This document shows positions 1 through 7,288 of a DNA stretch of 12,376 bases, piece by piece. The DNA comes from an uncultured Alistipes sp. (GTDB lineage: Bacteria; Bacteroidota; Bacteroidia; Bacteroidales; Rikenellaceae): contig UROX01000067.1 of NCBI GenBank assembly GCA_900549685.1, forward strand, positions 1 to 12,376, read 5' to 3'. The notes under the pieces are model-generated. The model saw nothing but the letters and a program-made list of their open reading frames with translations, did no database searches and was not told the DNA's origin. A program made the translations under genes and the position numbers. The first letter of the stretch is position 1; the number at the start of each line of letters is the position of its first letter.

Positions 1-1
1 C

Positions 2-703
2 GACAAGGACGCGCGCTATTATACCGCAAAGCAGTATCTGGAATATCTCAACCAGCAGAACGGCGTGGTCATGGGCGGCAAAGCGGTGGAGCTCGAACTG
101 GGAGTCTCGCCGGAATTCCTGCAGGAAGGCGATACGCTGTTTTCCGAGATCAACAAGGACTTCCTCGAAGTGGCCGGCAGCGAGTTCGAATTTCTCAAAC
201 AGCGGGCCAACGAACTGATCGGCGAAGTGCTCGTGACGCTCAAAAGCGTCAATGCGCTGATCGGCGAAAACAGCGCCAGCATCCATGCCACGCTCGACAA
301 CATGGCGGCGATGACCGGCGATCTGCGCGGCGTACTCTCCGACCAGAAAGGGAACCTCGGCGAAACGATGGCCAATCTCAACGCTCTGTCGCATGCACTC
401 GAAAAAAGTTCCGGACAGATCGAACGCATCGTCTCCAATACGGCCGACTTCACCGATTCACTCAGTAAAGCGCAGATTCCCACGGCTGTCGCCGAACTGA
501 ACCGGGCCGTAAACTCGCTCGGCGACATTCTCGGCAAAATCGACGCGGGCGAAGGCACGCTCGGCATGCTGGTCGCCGACAAGGCACTGTACGACTCGCT
601 GGTGGCTTCCAGCGCCAATCTGTCGGCCCTGCTGGAAGACCTCCGCAAACACCCGAGCCGCTACGTCAATATTTCGGTCTTCGGTCGCCGCGACCGGGAC
701 TGA
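2..703 (+). CDS. MCE family protein (MlaD-like), C-terminal part only
   Basis: The reading frame is open from the first bases of the window, so the start and the MCE domain proper lie mostly upstream; 233 residues are visible. MlaD-type proteins are the substrate-binding subunits of ABC systems that move phospholipids or other lipids between inner and outer membranes. They are anchored in the inner membrane and face the periplasm. The visible part is mostly long amphipathic helix rich in Leu, Ala, Ser and Asn, as expected for the helical region after the MCE domain. Near the end come GKIDAGEGTLGMLV and then a DLRKHPSRYVNISVFGRR tail, a pattern I recognise from Bacteroidota MlaD-like proteins. 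The gene ends with TGA, and no other transport gene follows, so the ATPase and permease must be elsewhere. The family call is fairly secure; the substrate is unknown. Confidence 0.85.
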   Translation, partial: DKDARYYTAKQYLEYLNQQNGVVMGGKAVELELGVSPEFLQEGDTLFSEINKDFLEVAGSEFEFLKQRANELIGEVLVTLKSVNALIGENSASIHATLDNMAAMTGDLRGVLSDQKGNLGETMANLNALSHALEKSSGQIERIVSNTADFTDSLSKAQIPTAVAELNRAVNSLGDILGKIDAGEGTLGMLVADKALYDSLVASSANLSALLEDLRKHPSRYVNISVFGRRDRD

Positions 704-840
704 CACTCCCGTTCCGGCGCAGGAGCCGTAACTTGCGGTCTCCGTTGTCCGGTGCCTCCAGACCGTGTGCTCGGATCGACGGCATCGGAACGGAGGGTCG
801 GAGCCTAATCCCCGGAAGTCTCTGCCCGGAGAGCCGTCGA

Positions 841-856
841 TATACATCGATGTATA
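841..856. promoter_or_regulatory. perfect 16-bp palindrome upstream of mutS2
   Basis: TATACATCGATGTATA reads the same on both strands and ends 32 nt before the mutS2 GTG start. A weak -7-like box, TACGATTG at 855-862 (7 of 8 matches to TAnnTTTG), overlaps its right end, but I see no convincing -33 element. The position would suit a dimeric regulator. The rest of the 704-888 gap contains nothing I recognise. A regulatory role is inferred from symmetry and position only. Confidence 0.35.
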
Positions 857-888
857 CGATTGCGTTCCGTTAAATTATTTCCAGAAAA

Positions 889-3375
889 GTGATTTATCCC
901 GAAAATTTCGAAAGCAAAATAGGATTCGACCGTATCCGAAGCCAGATCAAGGCGTTGTGCGTAACGCAGGGTGCGGCCGAGAAACTGGAATCCGCCGAAT
1001 TCAGCTCCGACTACCGGACAGTCCGGGAACGGCTCGAACAGACCTTCGAGATGCGGACGGCGCTGATGATGGAGAGCGGATTCCCGGACGGCAGCTTCGT
1101 CGATACGGAGCCTTTTCTCAAAAAGGCGGGCATCGAGGGAGCTTTTCTCGAAACCGGAGAAATCGCCGCGCTGCGCAAGGCACTGTCGATGGTCTATGCG
1201 CTGGTGGCCTTTTTCCGTAACAAGGACGAACAGTATCCCCGCCTGAAGGCACTCTGCCGCGATGTGAACGGTTTTCCCGAAATCATCAACCACATCGACA
1301 CGATTCTCGACAAGTTCGGAAAAATCCGAGACAGCGCCTCGCCCGAACTGTTCTCGATCCGCCGCACGATCCGCGACAGAGAGAGTCAGATCTCGCGACG
1401 CATTCAGCAGATCATGGGACAGGCCCAGGCAGCCGGTCTGGTGGACGGCGACGCGTCGATCTCGATCCGCGAAGGCCGGGCCGTCATTCCGGTCGCGGCG
1501 GCGAATAAGAAAAAGATCAAAGGCTTCGTCCACGACGAGTCGGCCACCGGCAAGACGGTTTATATCGAACCGATCGAGGTGGTCGAGATCAACAACGAAC
1601 TCAAGGAACTCGAATACGAGCAGCGCCGCGAGATCGTACGCATTCTGACCCGCTTCACCGACACGATCCGGCCCGATCTGCCCGCCATCCGCGAGTCGGG
1701 CGATTTTCTCACGACGATGGATTTCATCCGGGCCAAAGCCCGTTTCGCGCTCGGCAACGACTGTACGCTGCCCATCGTCGAGGAAGGCAGCTCCGTATCG
1801 CTGCGTTCGGCCCGGCATACGCTGCTGGCCCAGACGCTCCGCCGCGAGGGCAAGCCCATCGTACCGCTCGATCTGACGCTCACGACAGAAAAGCACATTC
1901 TGGTCATATCGGGTCCCAATGCAGGCGGCAAATCGGTGTGTCTCAAGACAGTGGGGCTGTTGCAGTATATGCTCCAGAAAGGCTTTCTCGTTTCGGCCTC
2001 CGAAAATTCCGAAATGGGGCTGTTCGAAGACATCTTCATCGACATCGGCGACGAACAGTCGATCGACAACGACCTGAGCACGTACAGCTCGCACCTGCTC
2101 AACATGAAAAACATCCTGCGGCATGCCGGATCGCGTTCGCTGATCCTCATCGACGAGTTCGGAACGGGGACCGAACCGATCATCGGCGGAGCCATCGCCG
2201 AGTCGGTACTCGAAAAGCTGGAGGAAAAACACTGCTTCGGCGTCATAACGACCCACTATTCCAACCTGAAATACTATGCCAGCAACGCCGCCGGCATTCT
2301 CAACGGAGCGATGACATTCGACGTACAGAACATCCGGCCGCTGTTCCGGCTCGAAACGGGCAAGCCCGGCAGTTCGTTCGCCATCGAGATCGCCCGCAAG
2401 ATCGGACTTCCGGAGGAGATCATCCGCAGCGCGTCCGAGAAAGCGGGCAGCGACCACGTCAATATCGAACGGCAGCTGAGAGAGATCGCCCGCGACCGCC
2501 GTTACTGGGAGCAGAAACGCGACAAGATCCACCAGACGGAAAAACGGGTGGACGAGCTGGCCGAACGTTACCGGACCGAGCTGGAGGCGATCCGGGCCGA
2601 AAGGAACCGTCTGCTCAAGGAGGCACGCACCGAGGCCCGGCAGATCACGGACGAAGCCAACCGGCAGATCGAAAACACGATCCGCGAGATCCGCGAGTCG
2701 CAGGCCGACAAGCAGCGGACGCTGATCGTCCGGCGCAAGATGGACGAATTCAAGCAGACGCTCGCCGAGGACAGCGCCGACAATGCCGCCATCGACCGCA
2801 AGATCGAACAGCTCCGGGCGAGGGAACAACGGCGGGCCGAACGCAAGAAGAAGAAAAGCGAGTCCGCGACGGCCGCTTCGCCCGCCGTAGCCGAGAAGCC
2901 GCGCGTCGCAGAACCGGGAGCGAAGGTCCGCATCAAGGGACAGGATGCCGTGGGCGAGGTAATCAACCTCGACGAGAAACGGGCGACGGTTGGATTCGGC
3001 CAGATTCTGACGACGATCGCCATCGACCGGCTGGAAATCATTTCGAACGCCGAATACAAGAAAGTCACCCGCAACGAACGTCCGGCCGCAGCGCCTACGA
3101 ACTACGATCCGGGGCAGCGGCGTCTGCAATTCAGCCAGCAGATCGACGTGCGCGGCATGCGCGTGACCGAAGCGCTCGAAGCGACGCAGGATTTCATCGA
3201 CGAGGCCGTCATGTTCGGGTTCTCGGAGTTGCGCATTCTGCACGGCAAAGGCACGGGTGCGCTCAAGGAAGAAATCCGACAGTATCTCCGGGCCACGGGT
3301 CTGGTCGCCAGTGCCAAGGACGAGCACGAAGAAAGGGGCGGAGCCGGCATCACCGTCGTGCGGCTCAACGTCTGA
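889..3375 (+). CDS. mutS2: MutS2 family ATPase/endonuclease with Smr domain
   Basis: This 828-residue protein has the normal length and architecture for MutS2. Such proteins bind branched DNA or collided ribosomes; in different bacteria they suppress recombination or rescue stalled ribosomes, and they do not take part in classical mismatch repair. The N-terminal clamp and lever helices fill about residues 1-320. The ATPase has Walker A GPNAGGKS at 342-349, a dimer signature around DEQSIDNDLSTYSSHL (388-403), Walker B LILIDEFGTGTEP (418-430) and a THYSNLK switch (455-461). A charged coiled coil runs from about 520 to 655, followed by a small beta domain (about 675-720). The Smr nuclease domain has DVRG at 753-756 and LHGKGTG at 784-790, so both catalytic motifs are present. 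The GTG start is chosen because MIYPENF is the usual family N-terminus. It appears to be transcribed alone. Confidence 0.96.
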   Translation: MIYPENFESKIGFDRIRSQIKALCVTQGAAEKLESAEFSSDYRTVRERLEQTFEMRTALMMESGFPDGSFVDTEPFLKKAGIEGAFLETGEIAALRKALSMVYALVAFFRNKDEQYPRLKALCRDVNGFPEIINHIDTILDKFGKIRDSASPELFSIRRTIRDRESQISRRIQQIMGQAQAAGLVDGDASISIREGRAVIPVAAANKKKIKGFVHDESATGKTVYIEPIEVVEINNELKELEYEQRREIVRILTRFTDTIRPDLPAIRESGDFLTTMDFIRAKARFALGNDCTLPIVEEGSSVSLRSARHTLLAQTLRREGKPIVPLDLTLTTEKHILVISGPNAGGKSVCLKTVGLLQYMLQKGFLVSASENSEMGLFEDIFIDIGDEQSIDNDLSTYSSHLLNMKNILRHAGSRSLILIDEFGTGTEPIIGGAIAESVLEKLEEKHCFGVITTHYSNLKYYASNAAGILNGAMTFDVQNIRPLFRLETGKPGSSFAIEIARKIGLPEEIIRSASEKAGSDHVNIERQLREIARDRRYWEQKRDKIHQTEKRVDELAERYRTELEAIRAERNRLLKEARTEARQITDEANRQIENTIREIRESQADKQRTLIVRRKMDEFKQTLAEDSADNAAIDRKIEQLRAREQRRAERKKKKSESATAASPAVAEKPRVAEPGAKVRIKGQDAVGEVINLDEKRATVGFGQILTTIAIDRLEIISNAEYKKVTRNERPAAAPTNYDPGQRRLQFSQQIDVRGMRVTEALEATQDFIDEAVMFGFSELRILHGKGTGALKEEIRQYLRATGLVASAKDEHEERGGAGITVVRLNV

Positions 3376-3401
3376 TCCGGAAACGACCGTCAGCCTTTTT
3401 T
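3362..3401 (+). terminator. probable intrinsic terminator at the end of mutS2
   Basis: An imperfect hairpin begins inside the last codons of mutS2: GGCT (3362-3365) pairs with AGCC (3392-3395), and ACG (3368-3370) pairs with CGT further in. It is followed at once by six T residues (3396-3401). The loop is large and the stem is interrupted, so this is a moderate candidate. The T run directly after the stem is its best support. Confidence 0.4.
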
Positions 3402-3450
3402 GCCCCGGCCCGCCGAGGCTTCCGCGGATATTCGTGTCCCGACGGTCGTT
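3382..3450. repeat. 10-bp inverted repeat spaced by 49 nt
   Basis: AACGACCGTC at 3382-3391 is the exact reverse complement of GACGGTCGTT at 3441-3450. The inner bases AGCCT (3392-3396) and AGGCT (3416-3420) also pair, so the RNA could fold into a branched structure just downstream of mutS2. The structure competes with the simpler terminator hairpin at 3362-3401. Its function is unknown. Confidence 0.35.
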
Positions 3451-4016
3451 GCCGACGTATTCCGGCCCGCAATCCCCTTCGGCATGGGAACCGTCAGAAA
3501 ACGCAGCCGGAAATCGCAGGCGACGACGGACCGCCCCGGACCGGACGGTTCGTTCCGGCACAGGTGCGGGCGGTCATAATACTTTAGCGGCCAGAAAAAC
3601 GCTGCATTTTCCCATTCCGGTCATTTGTCATCCGCACCCGGGACCGCATATGCGAATCGACGGTCTCCGTGTCACGATCCGTTTTCAGCCATCCGTCCGG
3701 CGACAGCAAGGAGCGAACGGACCCGACGACGAAAAACATTCGCCGACACAAGAAAGCCCGAATGTCGCCCGGCAATCGAATCGGAACTGGAATATTTCCT
3801 ATTCGGTCTCATTTTCCGCTTACGAAGACGCAACCGGAAGCCGCATATGCCGCCCGGCTTCCGGAACGGGAAAAGCTTTCCGAACGTCCGTGTACAGAAT
3901 ACGCCGTAAGCCGGCGATGGGCGAACGGAGCAGTACGGGGCGAACGACAGTCACGCGTACGAAATGTTTTTCGGCGAACTCGCGGCGGACAGACTCCCCG
4001 GTTCGGGAAAAATAGC
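3402..4016. other. long intergenic gap with no recognisable gene
   Basis: About 615 nt separate the mutS2 terminator from the murF-alr promoter. Several open frames cross this stretch on both strands, but their translations are Arg/Pro/Ser-rich, lack domains or signal peptides, and some run out of frame into neighbouring genes, as expected for GC-rich noncoding DNA. Short palindromes are present, such as CGCATATGCG at 3645-3654. A lone TACTTTAG at 3583-3590 resembles a -7 box but has no -33 partner. I see no tRNA, riboswitch or mobile-element ends. Confidence 0.5.
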
Positions 4017-4024
4017 TTACTTTG
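4017..4024 (+). promoter_or_regulatory. candidate -7 box for murF-alr
   Basis: TTACTTTG lies 23 nt before the ATG of murF-alr and resembles the Bacteroidota -7 consensus TAnnTTTG, with one mismatch. No clear TTTG is found 19-21 nt upstream, so the call rests on this box and its position. It implies a short leader of roughly 15-20 nt. Confidence 0.4.
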
Positions 4025-4047
4025 CGGGAGTTTAATTCGAAAACGCA

Positions 4048-6417
4048 ATGAACGATTCGTTGAAACATATCGCGGAAGCAGCCGGAGGTACATTCTCCGG
4101 TCAGGATCGGCAAATTTTTCGCGTGGCTATCGACAGCCGCCGAACGGACGATCCGGCGGGAACGCTGTTCATCGCCCTGAAGGGCGAACGGCGCGACGGA
4201 CACGACTATATCGCAGAACTGTACGACCGGGGCGTGAGAGCGTTTCTGGTCGATAGGGAGCTGCCCGAGGAAAATTACCCCGAAGCGGGTTTCGTCCGCT
4301 GCGACGATTCGCTGGAGGGACTCCAGCGCTGGGCGGCACATTACCGGCAGACCCTCCCCTGCACGGTCGTCGGCATCACGGGCAGCAACGGCAAGACCGT
4401 ACTCAAGGAGTGGATCGCCCAGCTCTGCCCGCCGGGGATCAAGCTGTTCCGCAGTCCGAAAAGCTATAACTCGCAGATCGGCGTACCGCTGTCGCTGCTG
4501 ATGATCGAACCCGAGGACCGCATCGCCTTGATCGAAGCAGGCATCTCCCGCCCGGGCGAAATGCAACGTCTGGAACGGATGATCCGCCCCGACGTGGGCG
4601 TCATTACCAACGTCGGCGACGCGCATCAGGAAAACTTTCCGTCGCTCCCGGCCAAAACCGAAGAGAAGCTCGACCTGTTCGAACACGCTCCCGCTATCGT
4701 CTGCAACACCTGCGACGGACCGCTATGGGAGGCGGTGCGGACGCGTTATGCCGACCGACGGCTCATTGCGGTATCGCCCGCATCGTACGACCTTTCGGCC
4801 CTACCCTACTCCGACGCAGCCTCGCGCGAGAATGCGGCCGAAGCACTGGCTCTGCTCGAAACGCTGGGACTGGCCGCCGCACCGCTCTCCGGATTGCAGA
4901 GCGTGGCCATGCGGCTCGAACTCAAGGACGGAATCAACGGCTGCCGGATCGTCAATGACAGCTACAACTCGGACATCAACTCGCTTGCCATTGCGCTCGA
5001 ATACCTCTCGACCGTAGCGGGCGACCGCCCCAAAACGCTCATTCTCTCCGACATCGACCAAAGCGGAATGGCCCCTGCGGAACTGTACGGCCGCGTGGCC
5101 GAACTTGTCCGGAGCCACGGAGTGGACGAACTCGTCGGGATCGGCGGGGAGATATCGCGGCATGCCGATCTGTTCGGCGGCACGAAAGAATTCTACCCCG
5201 ATACCGAACGGTTTATCCGCAAAGCCGGACGCTCGCGGTTTTCGCGACGGTGTATCCTGCTCAAGGGAAGCCGGCGATTCCATTTCGAATGCATAGGGCG
5301 CTTGTTCGAGAACAAAGTACACACGACGGTGCTGGAGGTGAACCTGGACCGTATGATCCATAACCTGAACTATTTCCGCAGCCTGCTGCCTTCCGGCGTC
5401 CGGATGATGGCGATGGTCAAGGCCTCGGGATACGGCAGCGGAACGTTCGAGGTAGCGCACATGTTGCAGGAACAGGGTGTCGATTTTCTGGCCGTGGCAT
5501 TCGCCGACGAGGGCGTCACGCTGCGCGAGGCGGGCATCACGATGCCGATCGTCGTGCTCAATGCCGATTCGGACAGTTTCGAGACGATGATCGACTACCG
5601 GCTCGAACCCGAGATTTACAGTCTCTCCTCGCTGCGATCCTTTACCGAAGCTGTGAGGCGCAGCGGCGAGAGGCGCTGTCCGGTCCACATCAAACTGGAC
5701 ACGGGCATGCACCGGCTCGGATTCGTGGAACAGGACATCGACGCCCTGATCGCCGCATTGAAAGACACGCCGGAACTGTACGTCCGGACGATTTTCACCC
5801 ACATGGTCGGCAGCGACGAGGCGCGGCACGACGATTTCACGCGTCGGCAGATCGCCCTGTTCCGTTCGTGGAGCGACCGGATCGTAGCGGCTTTCCCCGA
5901 ATCGCACATTCTGCGTCATATCGAAAACAGCGCGGGCATCGAGCGGTTCCCCGAAGCCCGGTTCGACATGGTCCGGCTCGGCGTGGGGCTTTACGGCATA
6001 GGGTTCGACCATCCGGAACGTCTGCTGCCCGTCAGCACGCTGCGCAGCCGTATCGTCCAGATCAAGGATATTCCCCAGGGCGATACGATAGGCTACGGAC
6101 GACACGGCATAGCCGACGGACATCCCATACGGACGGCGACCGTCCCCATCGGCTATGCCGACGGACTCAACCGCCGACTCAGCCGCGGCCGGTGGAGCTT
6201 CGTAGTGAACGGCCATAAGGCGCCTATCGTCGGCAACATCTGCATGGACACCTGCATGATCGACATTACGGGCATCGAGGCCCGCGAAGGCGACGAGGCG
6301 ATCGTCTTCGGCGAGGGAGCTTCCGTCGAAGAGATGGCCCGCGTACTCGACACGATTCCCTACGAGGTCATGACGAGCGTATCGACCCGGGTCAAACGGA
6401 TTTACACCAAGGAATGA
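4048..6417 (+). CDS. murF-alr: Bifunctional MurF (UDP-MurNAc-tripeptide:D-Ala-D-Ala ligase) / alanine racemase
   Basis: The 789-residue protein is one uninterrupted frame joining two enzymes of cytoplasmic peptidoglycan synthesis. Residues 1 to about 420 are MurF, which adds D-Ala-D-Ala to UDP-MurNAc-tripeptide with ATP. It shows the P-loop GSNGKT (112-117), SPKSYNSQIGVPLSLL (136-151), EAGISRPGEM (163-172) and NDSYNSD (303-309). Residues 425-789 are a PLP-dependent alanine racemase with the PLP lysine in MVKASGYGSG (Lys458), the catalytic Tyr in IGYGRHG (Tyr683), NSAG (627-630), IGYADG (701-706) and NICMDTCM (730-737). The fusion supplies D-Ala and uses D-Ala-D-Ala in one polypeptide and is characteristic of Bacteroidota. 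Length is within the expected range and key residues of both halves are present. The ATG sits just after a candidate promoter, and the stop overlaps the next gene. Confidence 0.97.
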   Translation: MNDSLKHIAEAAGGTFSGQDRQIFRVAIDSRRTDDPAGTLFIALKGERRDGHDYIAELYDRGVRAFLVDRELPEENYPEAGFVRCDDSLEGLQRWAAHYRQTLPCTVVGITGSNGKTVLKEWIAQLCPPGIKLFRSPKSYNSQIGVPLSLLMIEPEDRIALIEAGISRPGEMQRLERMIRPDVGVITNVGDAHQENFPSLPAKTEEKLDLFEHAPAIVCNTCDGPLWEAVRTRYADRRLIAVSPASYDLSALPYSDAASRENAAEALALLETLGLAAAPLSGLQSVAMRLELKDGINGCRIVNDSYNSDINSLAIALEYLSTVAGDRPKTLILSDIDQSGMAPAELYGRVAELVRSHGVDELVGIGGEISRHADLFGGTKEFYPDTERFIRKAGRSRFSRRCILLKGSRRFHFECIGRLFENKVHTTVLEVNLDRMIHNLNYFRSLLPSGVRMMAMVKASGYGSGTFEVAHMLQEQGVDFLAVAFADEGVTLREAGITMPIVVLNADSDSFETMIDYRLEPEIYSLSSLRSFTEAVRRSGERRCPVHIKLDTGMHRLGFVEQDIDALIAALKDTPELYVRTIFTHMVGSDEARHDDFTRRQIALFRSWSDRIVAAFPESHILRHIENSAGIERFPEARFDMVRLGVGLYGIGFDHPERLLPVSTLRSRIVQIKDIPQGDTIGYGRHGIADGHPIRTATVPIGYADGLNRRLSRGRWSFVVNGHKAPIVGNICMDTCMIDITGIEAREGDEAIVFGEGASVEEMARVLDTIPYEVMTSVSTRVKRIYTKE

Positions 6418-7124
6418 TGGCAAAAGGAAAACTCTACATGCTGCCCGTACCGATCGGCGACACACCGGTACGGGACGTCCTGCCGGAAGCCAACCTCCGC
6501 ATCATCGATACGCTGGAATATTTCATCGTCGAAAACACACGCTCGGCCCGTCGTTTTCTAAGCCGGGCGGGCGTAAGCCGCCCGATCGACGCGCTCCGTT
6601 TCGCGGAACTCAACGAACACACTCCGCCCGCCGAGGTGGAAGGGCTACTCGCTCCGGTGCTCGGGGGTGCGGACGCCGGCGTGATTTCCGAAGCGGGCGT
6701 GCCGGGCGTGGCCGATCCGGGAGCCGACGTCGTGGCATTGGCCCACCGGCACGGCATCGAGGTGGTTCCGCTGGTAGGTCCGTCGTCCATTCTGCTGGCC
6801 GTAATGGCTTCGGGACTCAACGGACAGTCGTTCGCTTTCAACGGCTATCTGCCTGTCCGTCAGCCCGAGAGGGGACGCGCGATCCGCCATTTCGAGAAAC
6901 GTGCGCGCACCGAGGGCCAATCGCAGCTTTTCATCGAGGCGCCGTACCGTAACCTCAAGCTGTTCGAAGATTTCGTGAACACGTGCAGCGGCGACACGAA
7001 ACTCTGCATAGCGGCCGATATACTCCAACCGAACCAACTGATCCGGACGGCCTCTGTCCGCGAGTGGAAAGGGCATGCACCGGACATCCACAAGCGTCCG
7101 GCGATCTTCATTCTGGGCATGTGA
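6414..7124 (+). CDS. RsmI-related SAM-dependent methyltransferase (tetrapyrrole methylase fold)
   Basis: This 236-residue protein belongs to the family of RsmI, which 2'-O-methylates C1402 of 16S rRNA using S-adenosylmethionine. Visible motifs are the N-terminal LYMLPVPIGD (7-16), VISEAGVPGVADPGADVV (90-107; RsmI has SDAGTPxxSDPG), GPSSILLAVMASGLNGQSF (122-140) and FIEAPYRNLKLFEDF (173-187). It lacks the C-terminal extension of longer RsmI proteins and matches the short Bacteroidota version, whose substrate I cannot confirm. Two tandem ATGs exist at 6414 and 6417. The first overlaps the murF-alr stop by four bases (ATGA), and the second shares one base with it. Either implies translational coupling in one operon, with AAGGA just upstream. 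No other gene follows on this strand before the terminator. Confidence 0.88.
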   Translation: MMAKGKLYMLPVPIGDTPVRDVLPEANLRIIDTLEYFIVENTRSARRFLSRAGVSRPIDALRFAELNEHTPPAEVEGLLAPVLGGADAGVISEAGVPGVADPGADVVALAHRHGIEVVPLVGPSSILLAVMASGLNGQSFAFNGYLPVRQPERGRAIRHFEKRARTEGQSQLFIEAPYRNLKLFEDFVNTCSGDTKLCIAADILQPNQLIRTASVREWKGHAPDIHKRPAIFILGM

Positions 7125-7135
7125 CGCAAAGCGTC

Positions 7136-7153
7136 CCGGACGCAGGCGTCCGG
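7136..7153. repeat. 8-bp perfect hairpin just after the methyltransferase gene
   Basis: CCGGACGC and GCGTCCGG pair perfectly around a 2-nt spacer, starting 11 nt past the TGA. No T run follows, so it is not a standard intrinsic terminator, although it could shield the 3' end of the mRNA. Its right arm is part of a 12-nt direct repeat (GCGTCCGGCGAT) that also occurs in the coding sequence at 7094-7105 and here at 7146-7157. Confidence 0.4.
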
Positions 7154-7233
7154 CGATTCGCAGTGCCTATCGTCGGGCCGCGATTTCGTTTCTCAGAAGT
7201 TTGAAAACAACAAGGCGTTCCCCGATAAACAAA

Positions 7234-7268
7234 AACGAGAGGCGAACCGATTCGGTTCGCCTCTCGTT
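7234..7268. terminator. strong terminator hairpin between convergent genes
   Basis: AACGAGAGGCGAACCGA (7234-7250) is followed, after a single T, by its exact reverse complement (7252-7268), giving 17-bp arms. Read on the minus strand, the stem is followed directly by TTTGTTT (7233-7227). It lies 20 nt past the stop of the minus-strand oxidoreductase gene and is a good intrinsic terminator for it. On the plus strand the trailing sequence is TA-rich rather than T-rich, so it may stop transcription of the murF-alr operon less efficiently. Confidence 0.8.
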
Positions 7269-7288
7269 GTATAATACCGCCCCGCAGC

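Noticed and set aside
805..3561. A 918-codon open frame on the minus strand opposite mutS2
   Set aside because: It is the antisense shadow of mutS2. The plus-strand frame has all MutS2 motifs, while the minus translation has none.
1938..3587. A 549-codon plus-strand frame overlapping mutS2
   Set aside because: The translation is extremely Arg/Pro/Gln-rich and out of frame with the clear MutS2 ATPase and Smr motifs; it is a GC-driven artefact.
3583..3590. TACTTTAG as a promoter -7 box for a small RNA
   Set aside because: It matches 7 of 8 positions, but no TTTG lies at the right distance and no gene or structured RNA follows.
3257..4256. Several open frames across the mutS2 to murF-alr gap (for example 3257-4015, 3625-3909, 3669-4256)
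   Set aside because: They overlap real genes out of frame, have no signal or domain features, and are Arg/Ser/Pro-rich.
7094..7157. 12-nt direct repeat GCGTCCGGCGAT (7094-7105, 7146-7157) as an attachment site
   Set aside because: It is short, made of common GC-rich codon words, partly inside a coding sequence, and encloses nothing resembling a mobile element.
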